From Cavia porcellus (taxonomy: Eukaryota; Chordata; Mammalia; Rodentia; Caviidae): a stretch of DNA of 64,000 bases. The stretch lies in assembly GCF_034190915.1 (NCBI RefSeq), contig NW_026947486.1:102095123-102159122 (forward strand), given 5' to 3'. The position numbers and the translations under genes are program-made. The notes beneath the pieces were generated by a model. It saw only the letters and a list, made by a program, of their open reading frames with translations, did not search any database and had not been told where the DNA came from. This document shows positions 9,333-22,028 of the stretch, piece by piece. Each line of letters starts with the position of its first letter. Positions within the stretch are counted from its first letter, which is position 1.

Positions 9333-12300
9333 GTAAGCCCGCTTTCTCTCCGCGAGGGCGTGCGTGTGCGCTTCCCGGCCGCCCGCCCGCCCGCGCGCGT
9401 CCTCGGGGAGCGTCTACCCTCCTGCCCCGCCGCCCAGCTCCTGGCACTTCCGGGGCAGGGTACCTGCGGCCTCTGGCCTGGGCGCCTGCGCGGCGGCGGG
9501 GGCTCCTAGGGCTGCCGGCCGAGGGGTGCGGGACGAGGGACGGGAAGATCCCCGCGGGTGCGTGCCTCGGCCTCCCCGGGGCTTTTGCCGCGGGGAGGGT
9601 GAGGAGGGAGTGGGGAGGCGCGGGGGTGCAGGAGTGAAATGGGGGCGCTCCCTGTTTCCCTCTTGGGGAATGGTGGGGAGTGGGAGGGAGTCAAGGAGCG
9701 CTTTGGGTTTTGCACAAGGGATGGCGGGCAGTGGGGGTTGGGCGAGGTGGGGGCACCTAGTGGTTTTTTCAGAGGTAGCTAAAGGGATTGTGGGGAGCAG
9801 GTGAAGACGAGGTAGGGGGCTCCCTTGGTTTTCCAATCTAGGATGGCGGCTATTGGGGAAGGGAGAGGAAAGGGAACCTGTCTTGGTTTGGTCTACAGAG
9901 ATGGCAGGGATGGAGAGTAGAGGTGAGGGAGGGAGCTCTCCATGGTTTGCATCAGGGGGGTAGTGGGGGTGGGCTGCGGAGAGATTGAGGAGCTCCCCCC
10001 ACCCTGTGGTTGTGCTCTCCTAGAAGGTGGCAGGTGTTTGGGGAATGGGGATGGGGAGCGTGGGGGATTTCTGCTCTAAGTGTGGAACTACGAGATTGTC
10101 ACTCAGGTTGAGCCTTAGAAGGTGGGTTTCAGAATTGCAGGGTGTGACCTTTCTGTTTCAAAAAGCTTGAAATCCTACTAGGTGCACCCCCCTGTACTGG
10201 GCTCTTAGAGGTTTGTGCTTTCGAAGTTTCCCTTCTATTCCTCCGTCCTTGATCTTGCAGGACTAGATAGAGGTTTGCAAATCAGCAAGGCTAATGGAAA
10301 CACTGTGTGTGGTTCGTGTTATTTTCTGGATTTGAGAATTTGTAAGTTTCTCAGGTTTGTTTTGATTGCCTTTTACAATAAAATTCCTGTGCTCAGCAGA
10401 CCCTTTGGGAAAAGGAGAGAACCAGGTCTATTAATGAGATTCCAAGTTTGATTTTGGGAACTGCTGAAGAGTAAAAGATGCACCGTTGTAGCATTTTGTG
10501 TGGATTTCAAAAGAGGAAAAGTGGTAGGAGAAACATATATCTTTGCTGGAAATCCCTTGTAGTATTTATTTAAATTATTCCATTGGGACTGACTGCCCTT
10601 TGATTTGAATTTGGAATAGATCCAGTTTTCCTAATTGGACCATCATTTTGTAATTGCTTGTAATGCTTCTCTGGGTTATCAAATGTATGGCAAGCTTATG
10701 GCACACCAGGAACAATTTTTTGTTATCTTGATTAAGTCCGTTTTATTGTAAATGTTATGTTGTTCTTTGAAAATGTGAACATTTGCAGAATAGCACCAGT
10801 TTCAATTATGGGTCCCTTGAACTTTTATAAAACCTTGCATTCCAGCTCATCCGCAGAAACAAACCCATCCCCAAAGCAAGGGCTTTCTGGAATGGTAGCT
10901 TTGCCTGTAGAAACTCATATTTGCTTAAGAAGAATACATGGTAAATAGGCATCAGCCTTCCATATCGTAGAGCTATAATGCTTTCATTTTAGTTCTATAC
11001 GGTTCCAATCTAGGCTTTTCTTTCGGTCTTTAAAAACTACATATTTAACATTGTAAAGGGCAAATGTAATCTTTATGCCAAGGGAAATTGGTCGGATAGT
11101 TGGGCCATGATTTGTGCAAGCCATTTCATTATAAGTACATAGTCTAAGACTACCATATAGATTCTGTAACCATATATGGTTTTTGAAATTCCAGGATGCC
11201 ATTCCCATGTTTAATTTTCAGAGAAAGAAACTAGTTTTTCAGGCAAGTTGAGATTTTCCAGTGAAACTTTTGAGAGACTCTGTAAGATTTAAATGGATAG
11301 AATTTCTCTTGTGTAATATCAGTGTATTGGAACCAATTTAATATATGTTAAACTAAAGAATTACTTGAATGAGATAAGCACTTTGTTTACTGGACATGTT
11401 CAAGTGGAAATTGAGTTTGAGTCTGGAATACTGATGAAAATGTGATTATTCACGTGACCATATGTACCATGTCTGAAATTTATATGCTGTGTTTTCTGTG
11501 TGTCCTTAACAATGAAAAACAGCATACTTTTACAATGCAGCCTCAGCCTATTTTTCTCTGAGGGATAGAATGCTGAAAGGGATAAAATCTTTCATGAAGA
11601 GCAAGCCTGTTGGTGGTTGGAGGCCCGAAAGCTTTTCTGTAGGTAAAAGGAGTGTCTTTTTACATGCCTTTTTGAGACCCTGTTGATCCCATGGGACAGG
11701 AGAGACAAAAAGATGAAGAAATTTCAAAAGTTAACAGAAGTAATGATCAATTTATCTTTCTGAATATTCCTGAAGATTTTTCCATAGCCATTCAAAAGCT
11801 AATTTGTAAATGAAGCCTTTTGTGAGCAATGCACCTTTGCCTCTAAAGTGTGGACATTTAAAAAAAAATAGCCCTTTGGCCAAGAACAGCAGCAAATCTC
11901 CTGAGACTCCTGATCCCTGTTTTCCTGCTCTCCACCTCTCAGTTCCCTTGTCCCCACATCCCTCCCTTTTCCCCCTGTGGTGCCAGTAATATTGGCTTTT
12001 ATAACCTAGTGGGAGTTGAACAAATGTTCCTGCTTGCTTGAACTTTAGGCCTTATCTGTTTGGCTGCTTTCCCTAACTTTTGCCTACACATTTTTTTCTT
12101 CATTAATTGAACTACCGAGTTGTTTGGATGTGGGGTAAAAGGGAGTAGATCATAATTATTTTCTCTTAAGAGATCTTTTCTTTCAGCTCCTGTTGGGCAA
12201 GAGCAAAGAGAAGTTCTCTTTGCTGCCAAAGTACTTAATTAAACAGAGTTTATGACTATGTGTTTATTCAACAAGCATTTACTGAGTTACGCCTCTGTTG

Positions 12301-12782
12301 GAGGCTCTTGTGCCAGGCTCGGGGGTACAAAGTAGATAAGAAATGGCTCCTGCCTTTGTAGCATGGTTATAAAAAAGAAAAATAGTGAATCGGTAGTGGA
12401 TAATGAAGAGCTATCTGGAATCTTTTGGACACTAACATAGTCACCATATACATGCTTCAACCGGGCACAGTAGAGTCATTTCTTCCAGTGACTTAGTCAC
12501 TGCATAAATTTGACCTCATGTTCCCAGCTAAGATATACTTCTTCATTTTTTGTGATGCAGTCACTTCTCTGTATTCTTGGATTCAGTGAACCAATATTCG
12601 GGGAAAATATTCCGGGAAAAGTTGCATCTTTTTTGAACATTTACAAACCTCTTTTTTCCTTGTTGTTTTCCCCTACACAATGGTCTAAAACTATATAGTA
12701 TTTACATTGTGTTAGCAATTATAAGTCATTTAGAAGTCACTTAACTAAGAGGATATGTAGAAGTTATATAAAAACAGTATGC

Positions 12783-12965
12783 CTTTTGAGCACCTGTGGA
12801 TTTTGGTATCCACAGAAATTTCCTAAAATCAGTCCTCCATGATGTAATATGGTTTATTACTTGTCTTAGAGTCTGTAGTCTCTTCTTCCTTTTAAAAATA
12901 TTAACAAATAGTTGTACGTATTTCTGGGGTACAGTGTGATAGTTTGGTACACGAATGCAGTGTGT
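12783..12965. repeat. fossil repeat pair: Tigger-like end and L1 3' UTR piece
   Basis: At 12787-12815, gagcacctgtggattttggt and atccacag repeat the Tigger-like motif seen near 7575. At 12903-12960, aacaaatagttgtacgtatt, tctggggtacagtgtgatag and acacgaatgcagtgtgtaa match a common L1 3' region (the gttgtacatatt ... ggggtacagtgtgat ... catacattgtg type). Both are short, and their orientation and family are tentative. Confidence 0.45.
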
Positions 12966-13589
12966 AAAGATAAATTTTGTGTAAAGCAAATGGAAATAGC
13001 AGGTTTCTCGATGCTCAGTTTCAGCTTTGAGTCACTCTGTGGAGCAGTGGGAAGTGGCTGGCCAGCATCCATCCATGTAATTCAGAGTATCTTCTGATGA
13101 CAACTTAGGCTCCTAGATTATTTGTGCGTGATCAACTTTGAATTATGGAGAACAAAGGATAATGGAGGCCAGAAGACTGAATAGTACTAACTAGTGGCTC
13201 CATTAAGCCTTTGCTCTTCTGGAGAGCTAGTCCTGAGATCTTGGAGAATCCCAATATTTGCGGATTGTGTTAGACGTGCTTTTCAGCCAGAGGGAGTTTG
13301 CCACATGGGTCGTTGGGCAGTGTCCAGATATTTTGCTAGATGCACTTGCTGTTATCCAGTATAGTGGCCAGGGATGTTGTTTAAACATTCTGGAATGTAC
13401 AGGGCAGCCTGAACTGTCAGTGATGCCAGTGGTAGAATTTCCTCTACAAAATGCTGTGAAGGGTAGCTCTAAGAGAGTAGAGAACAGTGGCAGTGCATTC
13501 CTGCCACTGGACAGTAGACTGAACTCACTTGAGTGGTCTTAAAAGTGACTAGTTCCTAAGTAATTAGGATTAACAGCTACCATTTATTG

Positions 13590-13720
13590 TATTCTGTTAG
13601 ACACTTGTATATATTATATAGTCTCTTCATTTTATAATGGAGGAATGAAGCTTAGAGAGGTAGTTAACTTGCCCTAGGTCTCCATAGCTGGTAAAGGTTG
13701 GAAATAGAAATCAAAATTAA
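13590..13720 (+). repeat. MIR-like SINE
   Basis: The text gttagacacttgtatatatt followed by tctcttcattttataatgga and agcttagagaggtagttaac then ttgccctaggtc follows the MIR core (attttacagatgagg ... ctcagagaggttaa ... cttgcccaaggtc). Confidence 0.75.
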
Positions 13721-13929
13721 GATCATCTTATTCCTCTGAAGTTTATGGTTTTGAGCACAACTTTGTACTGTCTCCCTTGAGGCATAAATCATTCAAGATC
13801 TTACTTAACACAGTGAAAATTACTGCATGTCCTATATACCATTGAACTTGCTTGAAAGTAATTAAAACCACGAATGTTAAACTTGATCATACTTGGAGTG
13901 TCAGTGGGTGGGGGAAAGGGGAAGCCAGT

Positions 13930-14115
13930 ACAAACTGAATACCTACTACAGCCCCAGGAAGTTCACTAGTTGGATCTACACCTATTATCTAATTTGATGT
14001 TCACAGCACTCTGCAGGACAGTTAGGATGCACATTTTGCAGATGAGCATGAGAGAAGTTAGTGAAGTAATTTGCTTGGACTGTGCAGTTTCTGAGTTACA
14101 GAGTTACAGTCTGAA
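13930..14115 (+). repeat. MIR-like SINE
   Basis: The text ctgaatacctactacagccc, cctattatctaatttgatgt, tcacagcactctgcaggaca and cattttgcagatgagcatga then gaagttagtgaagtaatttg is a near full-length, diverged MIR in sense orientation. Confidence 0.75.
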
Positions 14116-15024
14116 TTGATGTCCCAAGACTCAGCTACTGTCCTTGTTGCTTGCTGTAAATGTTGATGAGTTGAGAAGTCTGCTGGAGGGAGGAGAGTAC
14201 CTGGTCAGGAGTAAACGTAATTTCAAAGGTAACTTAATTCACAGAGGACTTCACTGTATTCAGGTAGAGAATAGAAATGTGAATTTCTGTACATTACTCA
14301 ACTGATGGGAACTGAAGTCAACACAGAGGTTTACCAGAGGTCTACCTTAAATGCCACTGTTACTGTCAGTTTGGAGAATTTCATTCAGTTTGCATCTTAC
14401 CTGAATTTTTCAGGTGGTACTTTTATACCCATGAAGCTGGAGGTCACCTGTGTTTGTAGCCGCTCAGCAGTTTACCTTCAGCCTTCCTTTAGGACTGTCC
14501 TGTAAAACTCTATAATGATAGCATTTGGGTTTGTCGTCTTTTCTCACATTTAAAACATTTGTGCTTTTTACGGATGTTGTTTTTTATAATAAACATCATC
14601 AAATTCATACTTGTGTTTTCCATATGGGGGTGTTTTCTTTTGACAGCTAAATATTTATTTTAACTTTTGATGTGTTTTGTTTTAGGACATAAAAAGGATT
14701 TAAAGAAAAACAGCCCAGTAACAATCATATTTTGTCTGGAAAGCAGTTTTTGTGTGCGTGGGCAGAAAAGAACCTCATATTTCATTTCATTTACTTTAAA
14801 TTAGAAAGGAATTTTAACCATGATTCTCATGGGCCAGGATACTGGAAAAAAAAGAACTATTATTTAGATAAAATGCATGTTTTGATTTCCACATAGGACT
14901 GTGAGCCATAGTTTCTGATTATAATAATACCTTGATTCTGACTACCGCAATCAGTCACTTGGATAATAAGCTCACTTTGTGCAGATAGGTCATGCTGTCT
15001 GATTTTGTCCCCCTCCGAAATGAT

Positions 15025-15100
15025 TTTATTTAATTTTTTTGTGGTCCTGGGGATGAATTGAGGGCAAGTGCTCTACCTCTGACTTATTCCCCAGTTCTAC
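15025..15100 (-). repeat. ID-related SINE, antisense, diverged
   Basis: A T-rich start, then ggtcctggggatgaattgag, ggcaagtgctctacctctga and cttattccccag has the layout of an older antisense ID/tRNA SINE. Confidence 0.6.
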
Positions 15101-17108
15101 TCCCCTGATCTTAGAGTAGATGCCAGATAGGTGTTAAAATTTGCAGAAAGCATAATCCTTTTTGAAAAATATGCTTTTTAAATGATAAGAAAAAGTAGTT
15201 CTTAACATGGTGGGAGAATGTAGAAAGTAGAGAAAAGCCTCAAGAAGAAAATAAAGATCAGGCATAGAAATTAGTGACAGTATTTTCTGTGTCTTTAAAA
15301 ATGCAGCAGATTTTAATGATTGATTCACTGCAAAATCTCCCTTGTAAATGTATTAAGTTTTTTTAAGCCACCAAAAGATTTTCTGAATTATTGCTGCATC
15401 TGTACATAGAGTTACGATCGTAATACAAGTGAAATGGGAAAGCTGCCAGTGAGTTAGAGAACCATTAAGGCTTCCTCATGTCAGGTCTCTAAAGAAACGA
15501 AGGCTCCTACAAATGTCTCCTCCTCCACCCTACTAGTAGAACTTCAGTATTAGGTGGGACTGTCTACCCATCCTTCCCTTCATTTTATTGATGACAAAGC
15601 TGAGACTCAAGATAAAACAGCTGATTCAACAGTTAACACCAGAGTTCCAGTTCGAATTATTTTCCAGTTTGCATTTTTGTTTTTTCCATACACAGGTAAA
15701 TTTGTATTGCCTAAATTAAAGACGTCACAGTCAAGAACTTTTCAGAGATGGGCTATTTCTGAAAAGAACAACTTTTATGGTAGAAATATTCTAACTGTTC
15801 TAAAGGCTACTACAAGCCCAAGAATTTCTTAATTTTTGAAAAATGATAAAAATATTTGTGAGCAATGTAAGGATTTTATTCCTTGTTGAGTTAAACATTA
15901 GTAATAGTCTATCTAGTTCTCAGTTTAATTTTCCCTGGACTGTCGGGCAAGTACCAAAGCATATCAAGTATGTCTGTAAGTACAAGAATAAAAAATGACT
16001 TGAAGAATCTTTAGGTATGGTAGCCTGGAAGACCACACTTAGAGCTATTACTCCTTGAAAAGTAGTTTTTCCTCTAAGAAATGAAATGTCTGTGGAAATT
16101 GTAGGATGACATTTTAAAGATTTCATTTGTTTCCAAACCTAGGTCAAAAGTTAAGTTATAGCAAATGCAGACAGGCAGCATCAGTAAAATATAGGCACAC
16201 AAATACTTGTTCTTAGACAAAATAAGTTCTTTAGCTTTTCTTCCCTTTTATCCCTGCCATTATTTATTTCTGTAGCTGTGTGGGTCCCTCTCTGTGGCTT
16301 CCATTGCTTATATATTTTGCTCTCATGGTGATTTTTTTCCAGCCCATCTGACCACCCACTTTCCTTTTTCCAGGCTCTTGCTATACTCAGATCCTTACGG
16401 CACATTCATCTGCTATGGCATCTCTCTTTCCCTCACTTGCCAATGTTAGAGTTACTCTATCTGGATTCGGCCAGGGCTGGTTCTCAGCTGATCTTCAGGG
16501 CAAGTATCAAGTGGGAAGCTGGTGTCATTCTACACAGAAATGGTACTGAGAGGATAGGTTAAAATACATGCAGAGATTACACAGGCTTTGCATACTCTTA
16601 AATCTGAGCACAGAATCACAATATTTTTTCTTTATACCCAGGGCCTCCGAAAATGCCAAACTTAGAAGAAATGATGAATATGGATGCACAGTGCCAATGG
16701 TTTAATATGAGAATGAGTAAGAAAATTTTACCCTTTTCTAGGCGTGTGTTTTTAAGCAGTATTTCCCCTGTTCATCATCGTGTCCTGCTGATGAACGTCG
16801 CATCATCAATTTCCCTAGCTCCCTATAATCCACTGTATTTCTCTTCCAAAAATGGATTATTTTCCTCTGGATTTAAACACTGGTGTAATTGTGTCTCATT
16901 TTTGAACTACTATAGAAATTGCAAAGAAAGGAGATATAAGTGGATTATGTTTTTTTAATAGAGTATTTCCAGAGAAAAGAACAAAGTAAGTCTCCCTCTT
17001 CTGCGCTTTACTGTTTGTAGAATTTGTATTTTATTTACCCATATAAAGTATATTATACATATTTCAAGATGTAGATTGTTCCATAGACACTGTAATCACA
17101 ATAATTAG

Positions 17109-17192
17109 GGGCTGGGGATTTAGCTCAGCAGTGTAAGCACCTGCCTTGCAAGCAGGCAGTCGTGAGTTCGATCCCTGGTACTGATAAAAAAA
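17109..17192 (+). repeat. ID-type SINE, sense, with 14-bp target-site duplication
   Basis: The sequence gctggggatttagctcagca (A box), gcctgccttgcaagcaggca and tcgtgagttcgatccctgg (B box), then tactg and an A-rich tail. The flanking repeat atcacaataattag is at 17095-17108 and 17193-17206. Both internal pol III promoter boxes look intact. Confidence 0.96.
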
Positions 17193-17596
17193 ATCACAAT
17201 AATTAGTAATATCCACAAGGTTTTAGATTTACTTTCATACAAAAGAAATAATAGCTGGAAATTTAGAGATTGCATACTCTTGTTGTTTTGATGAGGATTT
17301 TACAAAACTAAATCTGTATATTTGATTAGTTAATAAGCCTTGTCTCATTTTCAACTTTAGAATGTGGTTAAGGCTCCGATTGACTCCTGCCAGGTTTAAA
17401 ATCTGTGATGTATTAAGAACTTTAAGCATTGGTGTTTCAGTTTAATCTGCCAGACCTAGTTTTATGTGCTATTCTTGTTTGCAAAGCTGATCGTTAGCAT
17501 CTGCCTATAAGTGTAATCAATAATCTGCACTTTGATGTGGCCAGGGAGCTGAAGAATGAGTCTCCCTTCCCCTGATTTCTTAGACACTAAGGAGTA

Positions 17597-17616
17597 CACA
17601 CACACACACACACACA
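17597..17616. repeat. short (CA)n microsatellite
   Basis: About ten CA units. Confidence 0.9.
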
Positions 17617-18580
17617 GGCAGAGGTGCAAGTTGTAATGCATATTTTGTAATAGTAAACAATAGTAGTGGATTTAGAGAATTAAAATAAATTTTTAATACT
17701 TTCTAAGAACTATCTTGCAAATGATTGTAGTTTGCAACACTGAAAATGATAAAATAATTAAAGTCCTCAGTAAGACAGCTTCTAGAAGGTACATAAGTCT
17801 TATACACTCTTTGTCAAAGATTCTGCACCTCCAGATGCCAGGATTGATACAGGTTTTTGAACCCTTAGCCTGTGCATTCCCTTTTGGGCAGTAAAAAGCC
17901 ATGCTTTTCTTAAAGAACGAACTGGGAAGGGATTTTCTGACGTTACAAGCACACCTAATCACAGTAAAGAAAGAAACTAAGCTGCCAAACTAATACAAGG
18001 AAGCGAAAGTTCGTACTTACATCTGTAGATAAAGCAGTTGAGCTTTATTAGAACTGCTTTTAATATATCTACTTTATTGACCATTTAAATACAACAAACT
18101 GAGTCCACTTAAAGCCTCTAATTTGATAAGTTTTGGAAAATGTAGCCACAGTCAGGATTTGCGTAGTTTTCCTCCCCCAGGTTTCACTATGTCCCTTTCT
18201 CAGTACATTTTTTCTTTGCCCCGTTTCTAAGCAGCCTCTGATCTGCTTTTGCATGAGAGCCACATTCCAAGTTAGCTTTGAAACTTTGTGGATCCTCTAT
18301 ACAACTATCAGGTTTATGTCCCAAATGCAGTTCTGTGCATTTAAGGTAAAACAATATTACAGAGGAATTCTAGACATTGATTTTCTAGAATCTTTTTCTC
18401 ATTGTCTGCAAGTAACTTGCTTAGCAATTAGTCCTGCTGCATAGTTGGATTAAAGGAAAATTATAGCCAAGAGAGAAACAATTCTGATAAACAAGAGAAC
18501 AGTGTATGTTCTTAAATAGGAACAGTGAACTGCAAATCCTGGGAGGACAGAAAAAATAATTTCAGTTTTGCTTCATCTGT

Positions 18581-18668
18581 TTTTTTTTTGATAGGGTACC
18601 AGGAATCGAACTCATGACATCACGCATGCCAAGCAGGCACTTGTGCCACTGAGCTAAATCCCTAGTCC
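18581..18668 (-). repeat. ID-type SINE, antisense
   Basis: A poly-T, then gggtaccaggaatcgaactc, gccaagcaggcacttgtgcc and actgagctaaatccctagtc. Near-identical flanks cttcatctg/atttt occur at 18571 and 18671, consistent with a target-site duplication. Confidence 0.93.
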
Positions 18669-18689
18669 CACTTCATCTATTTGTAAAGC

Positions 18690-18716
<27 letters not shown>
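18690..18716. repeat. poly-A run
   Basis: 27 consecutive A residues directly after the duplicated flank of the ID insertion. No recognisable SINE body is attached. Confidence 0.9.
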
Positions 18717-18721
<5 letters not shown>

Positions 18722-18831
18722 TTACATTTGTATATAGTCGTGCATTTAAACAGGATGGGTTTATTTTCTGAGAAATGTGTTAGGTGATTTTGGGACCACT
18801 CAAAATATATAGTCCATTATTGACTGAAATG

Positions 18832-18910
18832 TTTTTTTTTTTTTTTTGAATTTGCAACCTAGCTCTTGCCAGGTAGGCACTTACACCATTGAGCTAAATC
18901 CCCAGCACCC
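18832..18910 (-). repeat. ID-type SINE, antisense, with 10-bp target-site duplication
   Basis: A poly-T, then gaatttgcaacctagctctt, gccaggtaggcacttacacc and attgagctaaatccccagca. It is flanked by gactgaaatg at 18822-18831 and 18912-18921. Confidence 0.92.
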
Positions 18911-18959
18911 AGACTGAAATGCTAATGTAGCATGTGATAGTATGTCTATACTCCCAGCG

Positions 18960-18988
18960 GCACATATGTATAGGCATGCGCGCGCACG

Positions 18989-19030
<42 letters not shown>
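18960..19030. repeat. alternating purine-pyrimidine tract (GC/CA)n
   Basis: About 70 bases of alternating purine-pyrimidine sequence, beginning with CG-rich units (gcatgcgcgcgcacgcacac) and continuing as pure (CA)n. Confidence 0.95.
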
Positions 19031-19033
<3 letters not shown>

Positions 19034-21540
19034 ATTTTGTAGGAATAACACTATGTTGAGTCCTCCAAAAGATTTGAAGCAGGCTATAGAGTGCATTTTC
19101 TGTGCATAGAAAGTTTACCATCTTTACATATGTTTATGTGCAGAGCAAACTTTTAGTATGCCAGATAATACTTTCTTAGCAAGATATTAAGTTGGACAGT
19201 TTTAAGAGGTACTATACTGAGATACAATTTGTCCCTTTCTCATTCCTTCAGAAAAATGCAGATGTCAGAAAATGTCTCTCTCTGTTCAGTAGCTGTTGCT
19301 TTGGCCTGTGTCTAGTGTGTTTCTACCATTCCCGATTTCTACCATTTCTGCCCTCTCTGTCTTCCTTCCCTGATTTTCCTTAATCTGTGTCTTTCCTGTC
19401 TCCTGATACTACTTTTCTTGTATTGCTATGATTTGTCAGGACAGACCCATTTTCATAAACATTTCCAGACTAAATAGGCAGCAAACTAATTCCAACATGT
19501 TGGAAATGTATTGAGAGCTATATTTCTTATTTTTTTTTTATTTTGTGACCCAATAACTTCTTCTAACTCCCTTCAAGTTTGGAGCGCTACTGGATGTTGG
19601 ACAGTTGTGAAAGGATGATTTTGGGTATTCAAAGTTGAATTTATTTGTTGGGCTATGCTATGAGAGTCTTAAGACCATTAATCATTAAAAATAAATGAAT
19701 GATTCATATTATAATTCTTATGAAACTTTCTTTGACAAAACTAAAGCAATCAGAATGGTCTTGATGGAGGGAAATTTACAGTTTTTCAAACTCTATAAAG
19801 ATATTAAAAACCCTTTCAACACTGGTAAAAAACCAGAAAAAGCATGCTACAAAGGATGGACCTTAATGCAAAGTAAGACTTTAGCTCGTAATAACATATT
19901 AATATTGGCCCATCAGTTGTGGCAGGCATACCACATTAATGCAAGAAATTAATGATGGTAAATTACAAGGAAGGCTTTGGGAAGGTATGTAGAAGCTGAG
20001 CACTTTCCACTCAATTTTTCTGTAAACCAAAAACTGCTCAAAAATAGTCTGTCAACTAAAAACTACCCTTTATACGTTTGAGTTTTAGAAAAACAAGATA
20101 TAAGATACTTTTTGTTACTACCTCATATATTAAAGTCTGCTGTTTGTTCTTTAGTGCGAGGAAAATAAGATAAATTCTTCACCTTAAGTGACATAACTTG
20201 TGGCAGGGTCCTCTGAAAAGAGGAGGTGCAGGATCCCTCCTTGCAAGCTGGCAGTAGTGCCAAATGCCTAGCCTAACTGCGCAGTAGGCAGGAGACGTTG
20301 CTGTGAGCACTAACTTCCCTTGTCTGCCATTCACTGGTGCATCACGCCATCCAGTGGTAGAATCCCAGACTTGACCAGTTCCCCGCCCTGTCTCCCAGTG
20401 AGCCCTGTTTTGACCGTTGCATTTGTAGCATCACTAGTAATAGTGGCAGTTGGTGAGTTTATGTCAGCTTTCTGAGCCAATACTGAGGTCAGAGTGTAAT
20501 TGCTTTGGGCCCAAAGACTGTTGTGTGGCTCATAAATGGTTTTTTGTTTTTGAACATTTTCTATCCATACTTGTGAAGATGTGGAACCTACAGATATACC
20601 AGGGGTTTGGGGGGCAAGTATGTACAGTGTCCTTGCTTTTGCTGCTCACCCATCTATTTCTTAGTGTCCTTTGATTCCTGTTCGTTTGCTCGTCTGTTTA
20701 CTCTTAGTCTATTTTTTAATTATTCTGTTAGAGGGAAAGGAATAGCCTCAGCATAAATAAAAATTTGCCCAAAGTATTCAAACTACCAGAACAATGTACT
20801 TGATAATTTTTAACACTCAAGATTTTTTTAACTGCCATAATGATTTGTTTGCTATATATAGTGGGAACTTAGATACTTTGTAAAGGTTTTCTGACATACA
20901 ACTTGAAATTGAATTGTTTTACCTTATAAATTACTATGTAGTTTACTTATTCCCTTTGAAACTTGTGTCATTTTTATCTGTTTATTTTATAATTTTCTCC
21001 ATATCAGATAATGGCAGGATGCATGTTGATGTGAAGAATTTACTCTGTGGCTAATTGGTTGAAGCAGAGCTGTGCATTTGCTTAGTGTAAGGAAACAGTT
21101 CACATGGAGTGCCAACCCCAGCTTTTGATGAATATGTGGTCGAGTAATTCATAAAAGGAAAATCAACAAGTGTTAATTGAGCGCTTACTCTAATGTACAA
21201 AGCACTGCGCTAGCATGCCAGATGCTGTGGAGAATATCAAGAATGATCTTTTCAAACAAGGAATGTGCATTCTAATTGGAGAATCTGGTATAGACAAGTT
21301 AAGGGTGTGGTGGAAAGAGGATTGAATTGGGTGTGGTGGGGAGCAGGGATAGTCAGGAATTTTGAATCCTAGCTGGAGTTCTTCCACGATCCAGATCCTC
21401 TGGGAAAATCACTTCGCTATTCATGGTTTTAGTTTGTTGAAGGGGATTGGATAGCCCCTAAGACCATGTGTGGATTGGCTCATAAACAAATGTGGGAGAG
21501 ATTCTAGAAGGTGGCACATTGTCTTTTGCCAAATGAGTCA

Positions 21541-21690
21541 TACAGGTTAAACATCCCTAAGTGTTCAGACTTTTTATTTTCAGATTATGGATACTCAAAT
21601 GGTAAAGTGCAAATATACCAAAATCTGAAAGAATTTCTAGTTCTGAAACATTTCTGATCCTGATTTCAGGTAAGGGACACTCAACCTCTA
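21541..21690 (+). repeat. DNA-transposon fossil with tataatccc/atctgaaa-type ends
   Basis: The text acaggttaaacatccctaag at the left, accaaaatctgaaagaattt in the middle and gggacactcaacct at the right match a family whose ends read caggttgagtatccc and ggatgctcaacctg. The same family is seen at 30885-31010 and 61745-62130. The class name (Tigger-like) is from memory and tentative; the terminal inverted similarity is directly visible. Confidence 0.6.
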
Positions 21691-21767
21691 CATATAATTG
21701 CCTTTATATGGATATGGACACATTTATTTATGCTATATAATAATACTAATTGTGATTATGTATAGAT

Positions 21768-21955
21768 CAGTGTTTCTCAGAATGGAGTTCATGGATCACT
21801 AGCATGAATATAACCTGTGAATTTGCCAATTTATAAGTCCAGACCTGGTGAGTTACAAATCCTAGAGATAGGTCCCAAGACTCTGAGTTTTAACAAGATA
21901 TCCCCTCCATCAGGAGACCTAGTGCCCACTAAAATTTGATAAATATGAGCTGTAG
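21768..21955 (+). repeat. MER5A-like hAT-Charlie fossil
   Basis: The text cagtgtttctcagaatggag, ttcatggatcactagcatga, cctgtgaatttgcc, ccagacctggtgagttacaa and gactctgagttttaacaaga follows the MER5A consensus order (cagtggttctcaa ... tcacctgggaa ... ccccagacctactgaatca ... tgtttaacaag). Confidence 0.75.
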
Positions 21956-22028
21956 GAATTTGGGGTAGTGGTTCTCAACTTTGGCTGTATTAGATTCATT
22001 TGTGGAAACTTTGTTGGGGTTACAGCAT

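Larger units (their letters stand above)
8560..9650 (+). promoter_or_regulatory. FHL1: CpG-island promoter of FHL1
   Basis: A sharp rise in G+C and CpG in otherwise AT-rich DNA, densest from about 8860 to 9560. It has clustered GC boxes (the ccccgccccgcccc tract near 9095-9115, and further cccgcctcg and ctccccgcc motifs), an ETS-type acttccgg near 9445-9452, and no TATA box. This is the usual architecture of a broadly active promoter. The sequence ctcAgt at 9238-9243 fits the mammalian initiator, placing a possible start near 9241. It lies 52 kb upstream of the canonical ATG on the coding strand, consistent with FHL1 genes having distant 5' non-coding exons. The long open frames across the island on both strands are composition artefacts. 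Confidence 0.85.
9333..21540 (+). other. FHL1: FHL1 intron 1, first part
   Basis: GC-rich for the first 800 bases (shoulder of the island), then AT-rich non-coding sequence. Between listed repeats (old MIR and L1 pieces at 12.8-14.1 kb; ID SINEs at 15.0, 17.1, 18.6 and 18.8 kb; microsatellites) I see no exon, RNA gene or conserved coding frame. The blocks 9650-12780, 14120-15020, 15105-17090, 17210-18570 and 19035-21540 hold nothing recognisable. Confidence 0.7.

Noticed and set aside
8680..9637. Long overlapping open frames on both strands (up to about 255 codons) in the CpG island
   Set aside because: They are caused by few stop codons in very GC-rich DNA. Both strands and several frames are open at once, the products are low-complexity Pro/Arg/Ala/Gly, and there is no domain.
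17109..17192. Possible tRNA or BC1-like RNA gene
   Set aside because: The A and B boxes are intact, but the tail and target-site duplication show a dispersed ID SINE, and no unique 3' region or anticodon arm is present.
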